A DNA stretch of 64,000 bases from Actinomycetes bacterium (GCA_021791895.1 JAJYVS010000002.1:91805-155804); one strand, 5' to 3'; shown: positions 42,303 to 52,186, counted from the stretch's first letter. Notes: generated from the sequence alone by a model not told the origin. Program-made: numbers and translations.

Positions 42303-44746
42303 CCGGACCGGATGCGGGAGAGGCCAGGATCGAGCGGCTCCTAGGCGAGCTTACTCTGGAAGAATCGGTCCTTCTCGCCAGCGGCGCCGACAGCTGGCAC
42401 ACGGCAGCGGTGGAGCGACTCGGCATCCCGGCGATCAAGGTCTCCGACGGGCCGAGCGGGGCCCGGGGGGAGAGCTTCGGCTCGGTCACCTCTGCCAGCT
42501 TTCCCTGCGGGAGCGCGCTCGGTGCCACCTGGAACTGCGATCTGCTGCGCGACGTTGGTGCGGCCATCGGTGTCGAGGCCCGCCGCAAAGGGGCAAGGGT
42601 CCTGCTCGCGCCGACGATCAACCTGTGCCGGCACCCTCTGGCCGGTCGGCACTTCGAGTGCTACAGCGAGGACCCGGTTCTCACCGCCGGCCTGGCCGTG
42701 GCCTACGTCACCGGGGTGCAGTCCGAGGGCGTTGCCGCGACCCCCAAGCACTTCGTCGCCAACGACAGCGAGCACCAGCGCCACACCATCTCCTCAGAGC
42801 TCTCCGAACGAGCGTTGCGCGAGCTCTACCTCGCTCCCTTCGAAGCCGTGGTCAAGGCGGGGGCCTGGGCGCTGATGGCTGCCTACAACCGGGTCAACGG
42901 CGTCTACGCCGCCGAGCACCCCCTCTTGGTCGAGGTGCTGAAGGGCGAGTGGGGCTTCAGCGGGCTGGTCATGTCGGACTGGTGGGGCACGATGAGCACC
43001 CTCGATGCCGCGGTCGGCGGACTCGACCTCGAAATGCCCGGTCCACCGGCGCGCTTCGGCCCGGCCCTGGCCGCGGCCATCGCCGCCGGCGAGGTGCCGG
43101 CTGAGGTGCTCGAGGACAAGAACCGCCGACTCTTACGCCTGGCCACCCGGGTTGGAGCCCTCGACGACCACCTGGACCCCGAGGAACAGGCGGTTGACGA
43201 TCCGGCCGATCGGGAGCTGATCCGTCGGGCGGCCGCGGAGTCCACCGTCTTGTTGCGCAACGAGGACCTCCTCCCGCTCGACGGCATGCAGACCCTGGCC
43301 CTGATCGGCCCGATGTCCAGGCGGCTCGCCATCCAGGGGGGCGGGAGCGCGTACGTGGAACCGCACCGGACGACCGACCTGGTCGAGGCGCTGCGCCGGC
43401 GGAACGACGCGGCCATCGTCCAGGAGCCCGGCTGCACTCTCCGGGAGCGTCCGTCGATCCTCGAAGAGGGCATCTTCGCCGACGTGGACGGCCAGGAGCG
43501 TCCGGGCATCGCTCTCGAGTACCTGCAGGGCGAGACCGTGCTGGCCCGCGCCTTCCGTCGCCGGCTCCAGCTCAGCTGGCTCGGGGACCCGGTTCCAGGC
43601 CAGGTGACGGGGGCGTTCTCCCTGCGCGCCCACGCGACCTACGTGCCCGAGCACGCCGGTGAGCACGTCTTCTCGGTCTCGAGCGTCGGGCCGGCCCGGT
43701 TGTGGATCGATGACCGCTGCGTAGTGGACAACAGCGAGCCCGAGCCGGGTCGGTCCTTCTACGGCGCCGGCAGCGCCGAGCGTCGGGGCCAAATCACGCT
43801 GGAGGCGGGCCATCCCTACCCGCTTCGCCTCGACTACGAGGCGCCGGCGCGCGGCGGGGTGCGTGGCGTGATGGCGAGCTGCCTCCCCCCCAGCCCCCCG
43901 GACCTCATGGAGCGGGCCGTCCAGGCGGCCCGGGGGGCCGACGTCGCCGTAGTGGTGGTCGGCACCGGCCCCGAGCTGGACCGGGAGGGTGCAGACCGCC
44001 CCGACCTCACGCTGCCGGGTCGCCAGGACGAGCTGGTTGCCCGCGTCGCCGCCGCCAACCCCAAAACCGTGGTGGTCGTCAACGCCGGGGCCCCGGTCAC
44101 GATGCCCTGGGTGGACGATGTGGCCGCCGTCCTCTGGGCCTGGCTCCCCGGCCAGCAGGGCGACGAGGCACTGGCCGACGTGCTGGTGGGGCGGGAAGAG
44201 CCCTCCGGCCGGCTCCCCGTCACCATCCCGCGGCGTCTGGAGGACTGCCCGGCCCATCTGCGGTACCCGGGAGAGGACGGCCAGCTGGCTTATGCCGAGG
44301 ACATCTTCATGGGCTACCGCGGCTACGAGCGCAGCGGCGTCGCGCCGCTCTTCGCCTTCGGGGAGGGCGGCTCCTACACCTCTTTTTCCTTCGGCCCGGC
44401 GGACCTGGAGCGCGATCAGGACGGCTCGATGCGCGTCGGACTCGAGGTCGGAAACGTCGGGGCGCGTCGGGGCGCGACGACGGTCCAGGTGTACGTGGCG
44501 CCGCCAAAGGGCTCGCCGTGGCTGCGCCCGCCCCAGGAGCTGCGGGGGTTCGCCAAGGTGTTCTTGGACCCCGAGGAGCGTCGACGGGTCGAGGTGCGTC
44601 TCGACCCCCGGTCCTTCAGCGTGTGGAGCGAACGCGAGCGCGATTTCGTGGTCGACTCCGGGACCTACGAGGTGAGGATCGCCTCATCGTCGGCGGACGT
44701 CCTTGAGCGCCTGACCTTCGAGGTGCCCGGCCCGGAGAGTCGCTGA
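42299..44746 (+). CDS. GH3-family beta-glucosidase-type enzyme with inserted PA14-like domain
   Basis: From GTG 42299 the protein has 815 residues and no signal peptide. The (beta/alpha)8 domain carries GIPAIKVSDGPSGARG, APTINLCRHPLAGRHFECYS, PKHFVANDSEHQRHT and the nucleophile Asp227 in GLVMSDWWGT. The second domain includes AAAESTVLLRNEDLLPL and VVVVGTGPELDREGADR. Between them a PA14-like insert (FSLRAHATYVPEHAGEHVFS, ARLWIDDRCVVD) probably shapes substrate access. The C-terminus is fibronectin type III-like (VGLEVGNVGARRGATTVQVY). It is likely a cytoplasmic beta-glycosidase of the PA14-containing GH3 group; sugar specificity cannot be read. TTG 42269 is a weaker start. It converges on the acyl-CoA synthetase gene. 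Confidence 0.93.
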   Translation: MTGPDAGEARIERLLGELTLEESVLLASGADSWHTAAVERLGIPAIKVSDGPSGARGESFGSVTSASFPCGSALGATWNCDLLRDVGAAIGVEARRKGARVLLAPTINLCRHPLAGRHFECYSEDPVLTAGLAVAYVTGVQSEGVAATPKHFVANDSEHQRHTISSELSERALRELYLAPFEAVVKAGAWALMAAYNRVNGVYAAEHPLLVEVLKGEWGFSGLVMSDWWGTMSTLDAAVGGLDLEMPGPPARFGPALAAAIAAGEVPAEVLEDKNRRLLRLATRVGALDDHLDPEEQAVDDPADRELIRRAAAESTVLLRNEDLLPLDGMQTLALIGPMSRRLAIQGGGSAYVEPHRTTDLVEALRRRNDAAIVQEPGCTLRERPSILEEGIFADVDGQERPGIALEYLQGETVLARAFRRRLQLSWLGDPVPGQVTGAFSLRAHATYVPEHAGEHVFSVSSVGPARLWIDDRCVVDNSEPEPGRSFYGAGSAERRGQITLEAGHPYPLRLDYEAPARGGVRGVMASCLPPSPPDLMERAVQAARGADVAVVVVGTGPELDREGADRPDLTLPGRQDELVARVAAANPKTVVVVNAGAPVTMPWVDDVAAVLWAWLPGQQGDEALADVLVGREEPSGRLPVTIPRRLEDCPAHLRYPGEDGQLAYAEDIFMGYRGYERSGVAPLFAFGEGGSYTSFSFGPADLERDQDGSMRVGLEVGNVGARRGATTVQVYVAPPKGSPWLRPPQELRGFAKVFLDPEERRRVEVRLDPRSFSVWSERERDFVVDSGTYEVRIASSSADVLERLTFEVPGPESR

Positions 44747-44759
44747 GCGCTCGCGAGGG

Positions 44760-46415
44760 CTAGGCGTAGGTGCGGCCCGCCGCCTCTTCCAGTCCGAGCT
44801 GCTCGATCGAGGCTTCCCGCATCTTGTATTTCTGGATCTTCCCGGTGACTGTCATCGGGAAGTCCTCGACGAAGAGGAAGTACCTCGGCACCTTGAAGTG
44901 GGCCAGGGCCTTCGCACAGTGCGCTCTCAGCTCGTCCTGGTCGGTGTTTGCCCCCTCCGCCACCAGGACCCAGGCGCAGAGCTCCTCGCCGTAACGATCG
45001 TCGGGAACCCCGATCACGGCGACGTCGCGCACCGCCGGATGGGTGTAGAGGAACTCCTCGATCTCCCGGGGATAGATGTTCTCACCCCCCCGGATCACCA
45101 TGTCCTTGATCCGGCCCACGATGTTGAGGTACCCGGCATCGTCCATGATGGCCAAATCCCCGGTGTGCATCCAGCCGGCCGAGTCGATGGCCTCGCCCGT
45201 GCGCTCGGCGTCGTCCCAATAGCCGAGCATGACCGAGTAGCCCCGAGTGCAGAACTCGCCGGACTGGCCCCGGGGTACCACCAAGTTGGTCTCGGGGTCG
45301 ACCACCTTGACCTCGACGTGGGGGTGGACCGTGCCCACCGTCGACACCCGGCGCTCGAGGTCGTCGTCGGTGCGGGTCTGGGTCGAGACCGGCGAGGTCT
45401 CGGTCATCCCGTAACAGATGGTGACCTCCGAGCACCCCATGTCCGAGACCACCCGCTTCATGACCTCCACCGGACAGGGCGAGCCGGCCATGATCCCGGT
45501 CCGAAGGCTGGACAGGTCGTACTCGGCGAAGTTCGCCAGCCCGAGCTCGGCGATCCACATCGTCGGGACCCCGTACAGCGAGGTGCACCGCTCCGTCTCA
45601 ACCGCTTGGAGCGTCGCGCCCGGCTCGAACCCCGGAGAGGGGATCACCATGCACGAGCCGTGGGTCAGCGCTCCGAGGTTGCCCATCACCATGCCGAAGC
45701 AGTGGTAGAAGGGCACGGGGATGCAGACCCGGTCCTCTTCGCCGTACCGGCAGAGCTCACCGACGAAGTAGCCGTTGTTCAAGATGTTGTGATGGGAGAG
45801 GGTGGCGCCTTTCGGGAATCCGGTCGTCCCCGACGTGTACTGGATGTTGATCGGATCGTCGAACGTGAGGCTGCTGGCCCGAACGGCGAGCGCCTCGGCC
45901 CTGGTGCTCGAAGCGCGCAGGGCGTCCCACGAGGGATCCCCGAAGAAGATGACGTCTTCCAGCCCTTCCAGGTCGATGCGGACCCCCTCGACCATCGCTC
46001 GATAGTCGCTGGTCTTGAACGAGGTGGCGCTGAACAAGAGCCGGCACCCCGACTGGGCGAGAACATAGGCGAGCTCGTGGGTCCGGTATGCGGGGTTGAT
46101 CGTGACCAGGATGGCCCCGATCCTCGCCGTCGCCAACTGGACCAGCACCCATTCGGGACCGTTCGGGGACCAGACCCCGACCCGGTCGCCCCGCTCAATG
46201 CCCTGCGCGATCAGACCCGCAGCCACCGTGTCCACGTCGGAACGGAGCGACGCGTAGGTCCACCGCCGGCCCGAAGGCACGTCGACCAGCGCCTCCCGGT
46301 CCCCATAGCGCTCGGCTGTCTCGACGAGCTGTTCCCCGATGGTGACGCCGAGCAGGGGCGTCAGGCTCGTCCCGTGGCTGTAGGACGGCGAGCTGGGCAC
46401 CGGCTTCCTCCCCAT
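44760..46415 (-). CDS. Acyl-CoA synthetase (AMP-forming), FadD/AcsA-like
   Basis: The 551-residue ligase has the adenylate-forming motifs A3 [20 protein letters not shown], the [11 protein letters not shown] segment, A5 [17 protein letters not shown] ([12 protein letters not shown]), A7 [14 protein letters not shown]8 [20 protein letters not shown] and the C-terminal catalytic lysine in [10 protein letters not shown]. It would activate a carboxylic acid as acyl-AMP and transfer it to CoA in the cytoplasm; chain length is not evident. It resembles the medium-chain/FadD35-type group common in actinobacteria. It diverges from the MFS pump gene, with 348 nt between. Confidence 0.92.
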   Translation of the reverse strand: MGRKPVPSSPSYSHGTSLTPLLGVTIGEQLVETAERYGDREALVDVPSGRRWTYASLRSDVDTVAAGLIAQGIERGDRVGVWSPNGPEWVLVQLATARIGAILVTINPAYRTHELAYVLAQSGCRLLFSATSFKTSDYRAMVEGVRIDLEGLEDVIFFGDPSWDALRASSTRAEALAVRASSLTFDDPINIQYTSGTTGFPKGATLSHHNILNNGYFVGELCRYGEEDRVCIPVPFYHCFGMVMGNLGALTHGSCMVIPSPGFEPGATLQAVETERCTSLYGVPTMWIAELGLANFAEYDLSSLRTGIMAGSPCPVEVMKRVVSDMGCSEVTICYGMTETSPVSTQTRTDDDLERRVSTVGTVHPHVEVKVVDPETNLVVPRGQSGEFCTRGYSVMLGYWDDAERTGEAIDSAGWMHTGDLAIMDDAGYLNIVGRIKDMVIRGGENIYPREIEEFLYTHPAVRDVAVIGVPDDRYGEELCAWVLVAEGANTDQDELRAHCAKALAHFKVPRYFLFVEDFPMTVTGKIQKYKMREASIEQLGLEEAAGRTYA

Positions 46416-46763
46416 CGCCTCGGGCGCTCACCAGAGGGCGCGGACAGAGCTTGCCCCCGGAACGGGCATGAGACAAGGCGTCCCTGCGCCCTGGCCGGTC
46501 GACCGGCGCCGGACAGCCCCGACCGGGGGCATCAACCGGTCTCATCGTCCCCGATCCGCCGGTTCGTGCCGCGCTGGGGCCCCAGATACGGTGGGGTCGA
46601 TCCAGTTGGAGGTGATTCGCGCGTCGTCCGATCCGCTCATGGCCCGCGTCGCCCCCGGTCGTGACTTCGACGGCCTCGCCGGGCCCAAACCGGCGGCCGG
46701 TCCTCGGCCCGGGGACGCTCGACCGGCACCGAGAACGAACCACCGAGCACGGGTGCTTGTTCG
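46416..46763. other. 348-nt divergent intergenic region
   Basis: This separates the acyl-CoA synthetase and MFS genes. It contains a 14-bp palindrome GCCGGTCGACCGGC at 46494-46507, which could be an operator but is the kind of GC-rich palindrome expected by chance here. No gene or clear promoter is seen. Confidence 0.4.
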
Positions 46764-48572
46764 ATGACCTCTCCGAACGGGCGCCCGGCCCGAAACATCG
46801 CGCTTTCCCCGGACCAACCGGCGTCCGGTCGGTACAAGTGGATCGCCCTGTCGAACACCACCCTCGGCATGTCGATGGCCACGATCAACTCCTCGATCGT
46901 CCTCATTGCCATGCCGAACATCTTCCGGGGCATCCACCTGAACCCGTTGGCGCCGGGCAACACGAGCTATCTGCTGTGGATGCTCATGGGGTTCATGGTC
47001 TGCACCGCCGTTCTCTTGGTGAGCTTCGGACGGATCGGCGACATGTACGGCCGGGTGAACATGTACACGCTCGGGTTCGCCGTCTTCTCCGTCTTCTCGG
47101 TGCTCCTGTCCGTGACTTGGATGTCCGGGTCGAGCGGTGCGCTGTGGCTGATCTTGATGCGGGTCGGTCAGGGCGTCGGCGGTGCGATGATCCTCGCGAA
47201 CGCGGCACCCATCCTCACCGACGCCTTCCCGCCCGACCAGCGGGGACTGGCCCTCGGGATCAACAGCGTGGCGGCGATCGCCGGGTCCTTCGTCGGTCTG
47301 GTCCTCGGTGGGCTGCTCGCCCCCGTCGACTGGCGACTGGTCTTCTTGATCTCGGTCCCGATCGGCATCTTCGGCACGGCTTGGGCCCGGTTGAAGCTCC
47401 AGGAGGTCGGGCAACGCCGGGTGACCAAGATCGACTGGTGGGGGAACCTGACCTTCGGGGTCGGTCTCGTGGCCTTGCTGGTCGGGATCACCTACGGGAT
47501 CATCCCCTACGGCCACGACACGATGGGCTGGACCAACCCAAAGGTGCTCGGGGCCCTCTTCGGGGGGGCAGCCATGCTCGGGGTGTTCCTGGTCATCGAG
47601 CGGCGGGTCGAGAGCCCGATGTTCAACCTCTCGCTGTTCCGCATCAGGGCGTTCGCCTTCGGCAACCTGGCCACCTTGCTGTCCTCGATCGGCCGAGGGG
47701 GTCTGATGTTCATCCTCATCATGTGGCTCCAGGGCATCTGGCTCCCACAGCACGGCTACGGCTTCGCCGTGACCCCGCTGTGGGCCGGGATCTACATGCT
47801 GCCCCTGACCGTCGGGTTCCTGATCGCCGGGCCGCTCTCGGGCCTCCTGTCCGACCGATTCGGCGCCCGCCCGTTCGCGTCGGGGGGGATGATGCTGGCC
47901 GCCCTCAGCTTCGGACTCCTCGAAGCCCTCCCGGTCGACTTCTCCTATGTGGCGTTCGGAGGACTCCTGCTGCTCATGGGCCTCGCGATGGGCGTCTTCA
48001 GCGCCCCCAACCTGGCCGGGGTGATGAACAGCCTGCCATCGGACCAGCGTGGCGCCGGCGCCGGCATGCTGACCACCTTCCAGAACTCCTCCATGGTGCT
48101 CTCGATCGGGGTGTTCTTCAGCCTGATCATCCTGGGACTGGCCGGCTCCCTCCCCCACGCCCTGTTCGGCGGGCTGGTCAAAGAGGGGGTGCCGGTGGCC
48201 GCCGCCCGCCGCGCCGCCTCACTCCCCCCGGTGGCCAGCCTGTTCGCTGCCTTCTTGGGGTACAACCCGATCAGGACCCTGCTCGGTGGGGCACTGGCCC
48301 ACCTCCCGGACACCCAAGTCCACTACCTGACCGGCCGGAGCTTCTTCCCCCAGCTGATCTCGGGGCCGTTCCACTCCGGCCTGGTGGAGGCGTTCACCTT
48401 TGCCCTCGCCGCTTGTCTGGTGGCGGCGGCCGCCTCCTGGATGCGGGGCGGCAAGTACCACCACGGGGAACCGCAGGGGACCCCGGTCCCTCGAAGAGGT
48501 CCGGACGAGAGCGAGCTTCACCAATCGGCTCGGGCCGGTGCAAAACGGGCGGCGGTCGCTTACCCCGATTGA
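46764..48572 (+). CDS. MFS transporter, DHA2/EmrB-QacA type
   Basis: The 602-residue protein has about 14 membrane helices. Characteristic DHA2 segments are visible: MATINSSIVLIAMPNIF, VSFGRIGDMYGRVNMYTLGF (motif A), WLILMRVGQGVGGAMILANA (motif B) and AIAGSFVGLVLGGLLAPVDW, RLVFLISVPIGIFGTAWARL (motif C region). A long periplasmic stretch follows the penultimate helices, and the C-terminal tail is basic. Such proton-driven pumps export drugs, lipids or metabolites. The start ATG 46764 is followed directly by a short polar N-terminus. The LLM oxidoreductase gene follows 71 nt later on the same strand. Confidence 0.92.
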   Translation: MTSPNGRPARNIALSPDQPASGRYKWIALSNTTLGMSMATINSSIVLIAMPNIFRGIHLNPLAPGNTSYLLWMLMGFMVCTAVLLVSFGRIGDMYGRVNMYTLGFAVFSVFSVLLSVTWMSGSSGALWLILMRVGQGVGGAMILANAAPILTDAFPPDQRGLALGINSVAAIAGSFVGLVLGGLLAPVDWRLVFLISVPIGIFGTAWARLKLQEVGQRRVTKIDWWGNLTFGVGLVALLVGITYGIIPYGHDTMGWTNPKVLGALFGGAAMLGVFLVIERRVESPMFNLSLFRIRAFAFGNLATLLSSIGRGGLMFILIMWLQGIWLPQHGYGFAVTPLWAGIYMLPLTVGFLIAGPLSGLLSDRFGARPFASGGMMLAALSFGLLEALPVDFSYVAFGGLLLLMGLAMGVFSAPNLAGVMNSLPSDQRGAGAGMLTTFQNSSMVLSIGVFFSLIILGLAGSLPHALFGGLVKEGVPVAAARRAASLPPVASLFAAFLGYNPIRTLLGGALAHLPDTQVHYLTGRSFFPQLISGPFHSGLVEAFTFALAACLVAAAASWMRGGKYHHGEPQGTPVPRRGPDESELHQSARAGAKRAAVAYPD

Positions 48573-48643
48573 GCTTGGCGGTGATCGGGGGTCGGGGTCG
48601 TCGCCCCCTGGTCCCCGAGGTGGGTTGGCGATACCGTCCAGCC

Positions 48644-49693
48644 ATGAAATTGGTGACCGGAATCGGTGGTTGGCCCAAGCAAGCGTCGGAGGCCGCCCGC
48701 AAGGCCGAAGAGCAGGGGGCAGACGTCGTCGCGTGCGGGGAGCTCGCCCACGACTCGATGCTGGTGATGACGCTCGCCGCGGCGGCCACCGAGCGAGTCG
48801 AGCTCCAGACGTCGGTCACGATCGCCTTTCCCCGGAGTCCCATGGTGCTGGCCATGGAGGCCTGGGACATCCAGCACCTCTCGGAAGGGCGCTTCAGCCT
48901 CGGTCTGGGCAGCCAGGTGAAGGGGCACAACGAGCGCCGGTTCGGTGGGACCTGGTCCCCCCCGGCCCCGAGGATGCGCGAGTACATCGACATGATGCGG
49001 GCGATCTGGGGATCCTGGCAGAACCGGACCCGCCCCGAATTCGTCGGCAAGGAATACCGCTACACCCTAATGAGCCCCAACTTCGACCCCGGACCGCTCG
49101 AGGTCCCGTTCCCGAAGGTGGGACTCGCGATGGTCGGCCCGGGGATGGCCCGGGTGGGAGGGGAGCGGGCCGACGTGATCATGCCCCACGGCGGGATCAT
49201 GTCCGACCGCTACATGCGCGAGGTGCTCCTGCCGGCCATCCGATCGGGACTCCGCTCGTCCGGTCGGGGCTGGTCGGACGTGGAGATCGCCGCCACGGGC
49301 TACCTGATCCTCTACGACGACGAGAAGGAGATCGAGCAGCGGATGCTCGGCATGCGCCAGACGCTCTCCTTCTACGGCTCGACCCGCACCTACCACAAGG
49401 TGCTCGAGCTCCATGGGCTCGAGGAGCTGGGGCAGAAGTTGCACTCGCTCTCGCTTCAGGGTCGTTGGGACGAGATGCGCGAGGCGGTCCCCCTCGACGC
49501 GATCGCCGAGCTCTCCCAGACCTGCCGCTACGACGACCTGCCCGAGTTCCTCGCCGCCAACCGGGAGTACGCCTCGCGCCTCAACCTGGCCATACCGGTG
49601 CACTCCGAGGAGGACCGGGAGCGGGTGGCCGACATCCGGCGGCGGGTGCAGGAGCTCGAGACGCCGCGGGTGCCGCGGGGGCTCGAGATCTAG
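48644..49693 (+). CDS. LLM-class flavin oxidoreductase, likely F420-dependent
   Basis: The 349-residue TIM-barrel protein shows the luciferase-like monooxygenase pattern: KLVTGIGGWPKQASEAARKA, ADVVACGELAHDSMLVMTLA, ERVELQTSVTIAFPRSPMVL, ISEGRFSLGLGSQ-like (LSEGRFSLGLGSQVKGHNER) and PFPKVGLAMVGPGMARVGGE. In this actinobacterial subgroup the cofactor is usually F420, reducing or oxidising an unknown substrate. ATG 48644 is chosen; the much longer open frame upstream is antisense-like sequence within the MFS gene. It probably shares a transcript with the pump. Confidence 0.88.
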   Translation: MKLVTGIGGWPKQASEAARKAEEQGADVVACGELAHDSMLVMTLAAAATERVELQTSVTIAFPRSPMVLAMEAWDIQHLSEGRFSLGLGSQVKGHNERRFGGTWSPPAPRMREYIDMMRAIWGSWQNRTRPEFVGKEYRYTLMSPNFDPGPLEVPFPKVGLAMVGPGMARVGGERADVIMPHGGIMSDRYMREVLLPAIRSGLRSSGRGWSDVEIAATGYLILYDDEKEIEQRMLGMRQTLSFYGSTRTYHKVLELHGLEELGQKLHSLSLQGRWDEMREAVPLDAIAELSQTCRYDDLPEFLAANREYASRLNLAIPVHSEEDRERVADIRRRVQELETPRVPRGLEI

Positions 49694-49927
49694 GGCCTCC
49701 CGAGGCGCGCCCGGGGCCCTCCGTCGCAGTTCGACCGAATGGTCGGGGAGGGAGCCGGTGGGGCCGTCGCGGCGATCCAGATGTGGGGCCGGGGCGATCC
49801 GGGCCCGGCGTCTCCTTGAGGGCCCGGTGCGGTCGGTGGTGTTCTACCCCGGCCCGGTCGGGACGCCGACGACGACGTCGCCCCGGCGGCGGTCGCCCGG
49901 GTCGTCTCCACCTCACCGATGTTCCTC

Positions 49928-49956
49928 TTGCACCTCGGTTGAAAATGCTCTATAGT
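49928..49956 (+). promoter_or_regulatory. Strong sigma-70-type promoter upstream of helD
   Basis: TTGCAC (49928-49933), a 17-nt spacer and TATAGT (49951-49956) are close to consensus. Transcription would start near 49963, leaving a leader of about 170 nt before ATG 50136, much longer than usual in this window. Confidence 0.7.
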
Positions 49957-49967
49957 GACGACACACA

Positions 49968-50100
49968 AGCCCCCGTTTGAAACAATCAAGGGCTTCCCGG
50001 GAGCGATATCGTTCCTGGTAGAGGTGCTTGAGACGCAGAAATAGGTTGAGTAGTGTGAGCCGACATGCGTCGGCCGTTTTGCGCGTCTATTTCTAGAATT
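49968..50100 (+). ncRNA. Structured leader or small RNA upstream of helD
   Basis: After the promoter the transcript can fold several times: AAGCCC pairs with GGGCTT around 49970-49996, the near-palindrome GGAGCGATATCGTTCC lies around 50000-50015, and AGAAATAG (50038-50045) pairs with CTATTTCT (50086-50093), enclosing a terminator-like hairpin. The element could be a regulatory leader that controls helD or a separate short RNA. No known riboswitch class was recognised. Confidence 0.45.
50059..50080 (+). terminator. Terminator-like hairpin in the helD leader
   Basis: GCCGAC (50059-50064), a 4-base loop ATGC and GTCGGC (50069-50074) are followed by CGTTTT. A stem followed by a T-run within a leader is the usual form of an attenuator. 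The flanking AGAAATAG/CTATTTCT pair could compete with or extend it. Confidence 0.55.
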
Positions 50101-50135
50101 TGGGGCATCGCTCGACCCCTCTGCCCCCCGGTGCC

Positions 50136-52160
50136 ATGACCCCGCCCGACGAAACGACGGACGCCGAGGTCGAGCTCGAACAACGGAGCCTCGAGCGGGC
50201 CGGGGGTGCCCTGGCCGCGATGCGGGCCCGGGCCGAGGGGCTCCTGGCCGACCTGCGGGCCGCCGGGAACCCGGAGCCCGACTACGAGGCGGCCCTCAAG
50301 CACCGGGTGGCGGTGCTCGGGGAGAGCGGACGGCCGCTGCTGTTCGGCCGCATCGACGAGACAGCGGGCACGACCTGGCGCATCGGTCGCCGTCACGTGG
50401 AGGAACAGGGAGGCGAGGTGCTGGTCGTGGACTGGCGCGCCCCGGTCGCCGTGCCGTTCTACCGCGCCCGGCCGGGCACCGCGCTCGGCCTGCGCCGGCG
50501 GCGCCAGATCATGGTCGAGGACCACCGGGTCCTGGCGGTCGCCGACGACCTCTTCGACGGTGGGGGCGACGCCGGGAGCACCCGACTGCGGGGCGGGGAC
50601 GCCCTGTTGCGCGAGCTCGAGCGGGCCCGGACCGGGGAGATGCTCGACATCGTGGCCACCATCCAGGCCGAACAGGACGAGATCATCCGGGCCCCGTTGG
50701 AGGGGATGATCGTCGTCCAAGGCGGGCCGGGGACCGGCAAGACGGCTGTGGGGCTCCACCGGGCCGCCTTCCTGCTGTACAACAACCCCCACCTGGCCCG
50801 GACCGGGGTGCTGGTGATCGGACCCTCCAGGGCCTTCCTGCGCTACATCGCCCAGGTCCTCCCCTCGCTCGGGGAGGAGGCCGTCGTCCAGACGACCATC
50901 TCGGACATCGCCCCCCGGGTGAAGGTGCGGGGGTCCGACGGTGCGCTGGCCGCCCGGGTCAAGGGCGACGCCCGGATGGCCCGGGTCCTCGAACGGGCCC
51001 TGGCCCTCCAGCGCTCGTCGCTGCACGAGCCGGTGCGCCTGGTGGCCCGCCATGTTTCGGTCACCGTGGACCCCGACGCCGTCAACGACGCCGTGGGATC
51101 GGTCGCCTCGAAGCATGCCCCCTACAAGGCGGGCCGGGCCGGGATCCGGTCCCAACTCCTCAGCCTGAGCCGCCGGCGCCTGCGCGAGCGCGGCCGGTTC
51201 GAGGCCGACGAGGACTGGTTTCCGAAGGAACTCGCCGCCTCGGTCCGGTTCGGTTCGCTCCTCGACCTGCTCTGGCCGGCCGTCTCAGCCAACCAGCTGG
51301 TTCACGACCTCCTGTCGCGCCCGGCCCTCCTCGCCCGGGCATCGGAAGGGATCCTGACAGCCGACGAGGCCGCCGCCTTGGTCCGGCCGCGGGCCAAGAC
51401 GCTGGCCGGCGCCCCGTGGACCACCGACGACCTGCCACTGCTCGACGAGGCCAGCTTCCTCATCAACGGACGCACCCGCAGCTACGGGCACATCGTGTGC
51501 GACGAGGCGCAGGACCTGAGCCCCATGCACTTCCGGATGCTGGCCCGCCGGGCGGGCCAGGGGTCGCTGACCGTGCTCGGCGACATCGCCCAGGCCACCG
51601 GGGCGCATGCCTACGGGAGCTGGGAGGAGGTGCTCCCGCACCTGCCACGATCCCCGAGGCTGCGACGGGAGGAGCTCACCCTGGGCTATCGGGCCCCGGC
51701 TCAGATCCTCGAGTTCGCGTCGAGGCTCCTCCCCCTCTCCGCCCCCTCGATTCGCCCGACCGCCTCGGTCCGCGTCGGCCGGACCGCTCCCTCGATCGAG
51801 CAGGTACCGGCGACGTCCCTCGCCGTCGCCGCCCTCTCGGCCGGGTTCGGGCTCGTCGACGAGGGGTTCCTCGTCGGGGTGATCTCGCCGCCCGGCGCCC
51901 TCGAGACCTCGCTCGTCGCGGCGTCGCGCCACGATCCCCGGGTCGGCCGACTGGACCGGGACGGCATGTCCCGACCGGTGACGATCGTCCCCGCCCCCTT
52001 GGCCAAGGGGCTCGAGTTCGACGCCGTGGTCGTGGTCGAGCCGGCAGGCATCGCCGACGGCGACCTGCGCGGCCTCCGCCTCCTCTACGTGGCCCTCACC
52101 CGTCCCATCCAGCGCCTGAGCATCGTCCACAGCCTGCCGCTGCCCGAGGTCCTCCGCTGA
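50136..52160 (+). CDS. helD: HelD-like RNA polymerase-associated helicase/motor
   Basis: The 674-residue superfamily 1 ATPase has Walker A GGPGTGKT (from 196), Walker B VCDEAQDLS (Asp456), GDIAQATGAHAYGSW and a C-terminal motif VI region LLYVALTRPIQRLSIVHSLP. The N-terminal ~190 residues form a long helical arm (VELEQRSLERAGGALAAMRA) and a VLVVDWRAPVAVPFYRA segment typical of HelD. HelD proteins enter the RNA polymerase channels and recycle stalled enzyme, and some give rifamycin tolerance. ATG 50136 is preferred to TTG 50100. The gene has its own promoter and a long structured leader, which suggests conditional expression. It converges on the M20 peptidase gene. Confidence 0.9.
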   Translation: MTPPDETTDAEVELEQRSLERAGGALAAMRARAEGLLADLRAAGNPEPDYEAALKHRVAVLGESGRPLLFGRIDETAGTTWRIGRRHVEEQGGEVLVVDWRAPVAVPFYRARPGTALGLRRRRQIMVEDHRVLAVADDLFDGGGDAGSTRLRGGDALLRELERARTGEMLDIVATIQAEQDEIIRAPLEGMIVVQGGPGTGKTAVGLHRAAFLLYNNPHLARTGVLVIGPSRAFLRYIAQVLPSLGEEAVVQTTISDIAPRVKVRGSDGALAARVKGDARMARVLERALALQRSSLHEPVRLVARHVSVTVDPDAVNDAVGSVASKHAPYKAGRAGIRSQLLSLSRRRLRERGRFEADEDWFPKELAASVRFGSLLDLLWPAVSANQLVHDLLSRPALLARASEGILTADEAAALVRPRAKTLAGAPWTTDDLPLLDEASFLINGRTRSYGHIVCDEAQDLSPMHFRMLARRAGQGSLTVLGDIAQATGAHAYGSWEEVLPHLPRSPRLRREELTLGYRAPAQILEFASRLLPLSAPSIRPTASVRVGRTAPSIEQVPATSLAVAALSAGFGLVDEGFLVGVISPPGALETSLVAASRHDPRVGRLDRDGMSRPVTIVPAPLAKGLEFDAVVVVEPAGIADGDLRGLRLLYVALTRPIQRLSIVHSLPLPEVLR

Positions 52161-52186
52161 GCCGGGTCCACCGGCCCCTGGGTGAC

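Larger units (their letters stand above)
49694..50135. other. 442-nt region holding the helD promoter and leader
   Basis: The first 200 bases are ordinary high-GC sequence with no convincing gene. From 49925 the sequence becomes AT-rich and contains a strong promoter, two hairpins and a terminator-like stem before the helD start. Details are given in separate entries. Confidence 0.6.

Noticed and set aside
46494..46507. Palindrome GCCGGTCGACCGGC in a divergent intergenic region
   Set aside because: Short GC-rich palindromes are frequent by chance in this composition, and no regulator gene is adjacent.
44898..46664. 588-residue plus-strand frame
   Set aside because: It is the mirror frame of the acyl-CoA synthetase; composition is rich in H, R, D and G and shows no family signature.
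46542..48158. 538-residue minus-strand frame
   Set aside because: It is antisense to the MFS pump gene and low in complexity (E, H, G, R, Q), typical of shadow frames in GC-rich DNA.
46661..48643. Long upstream extension of the LLM oxidoreductase frame
   Set aside because: It lies in a different frame inside the MFS gene; the conserved LLM start is ATG 48644.
49690..49989. Minus-strand 99-residue frame upstream of helD
   Set aside because: It overlaps the helD promoter, has no ribosome-binding site and no family resemblance.
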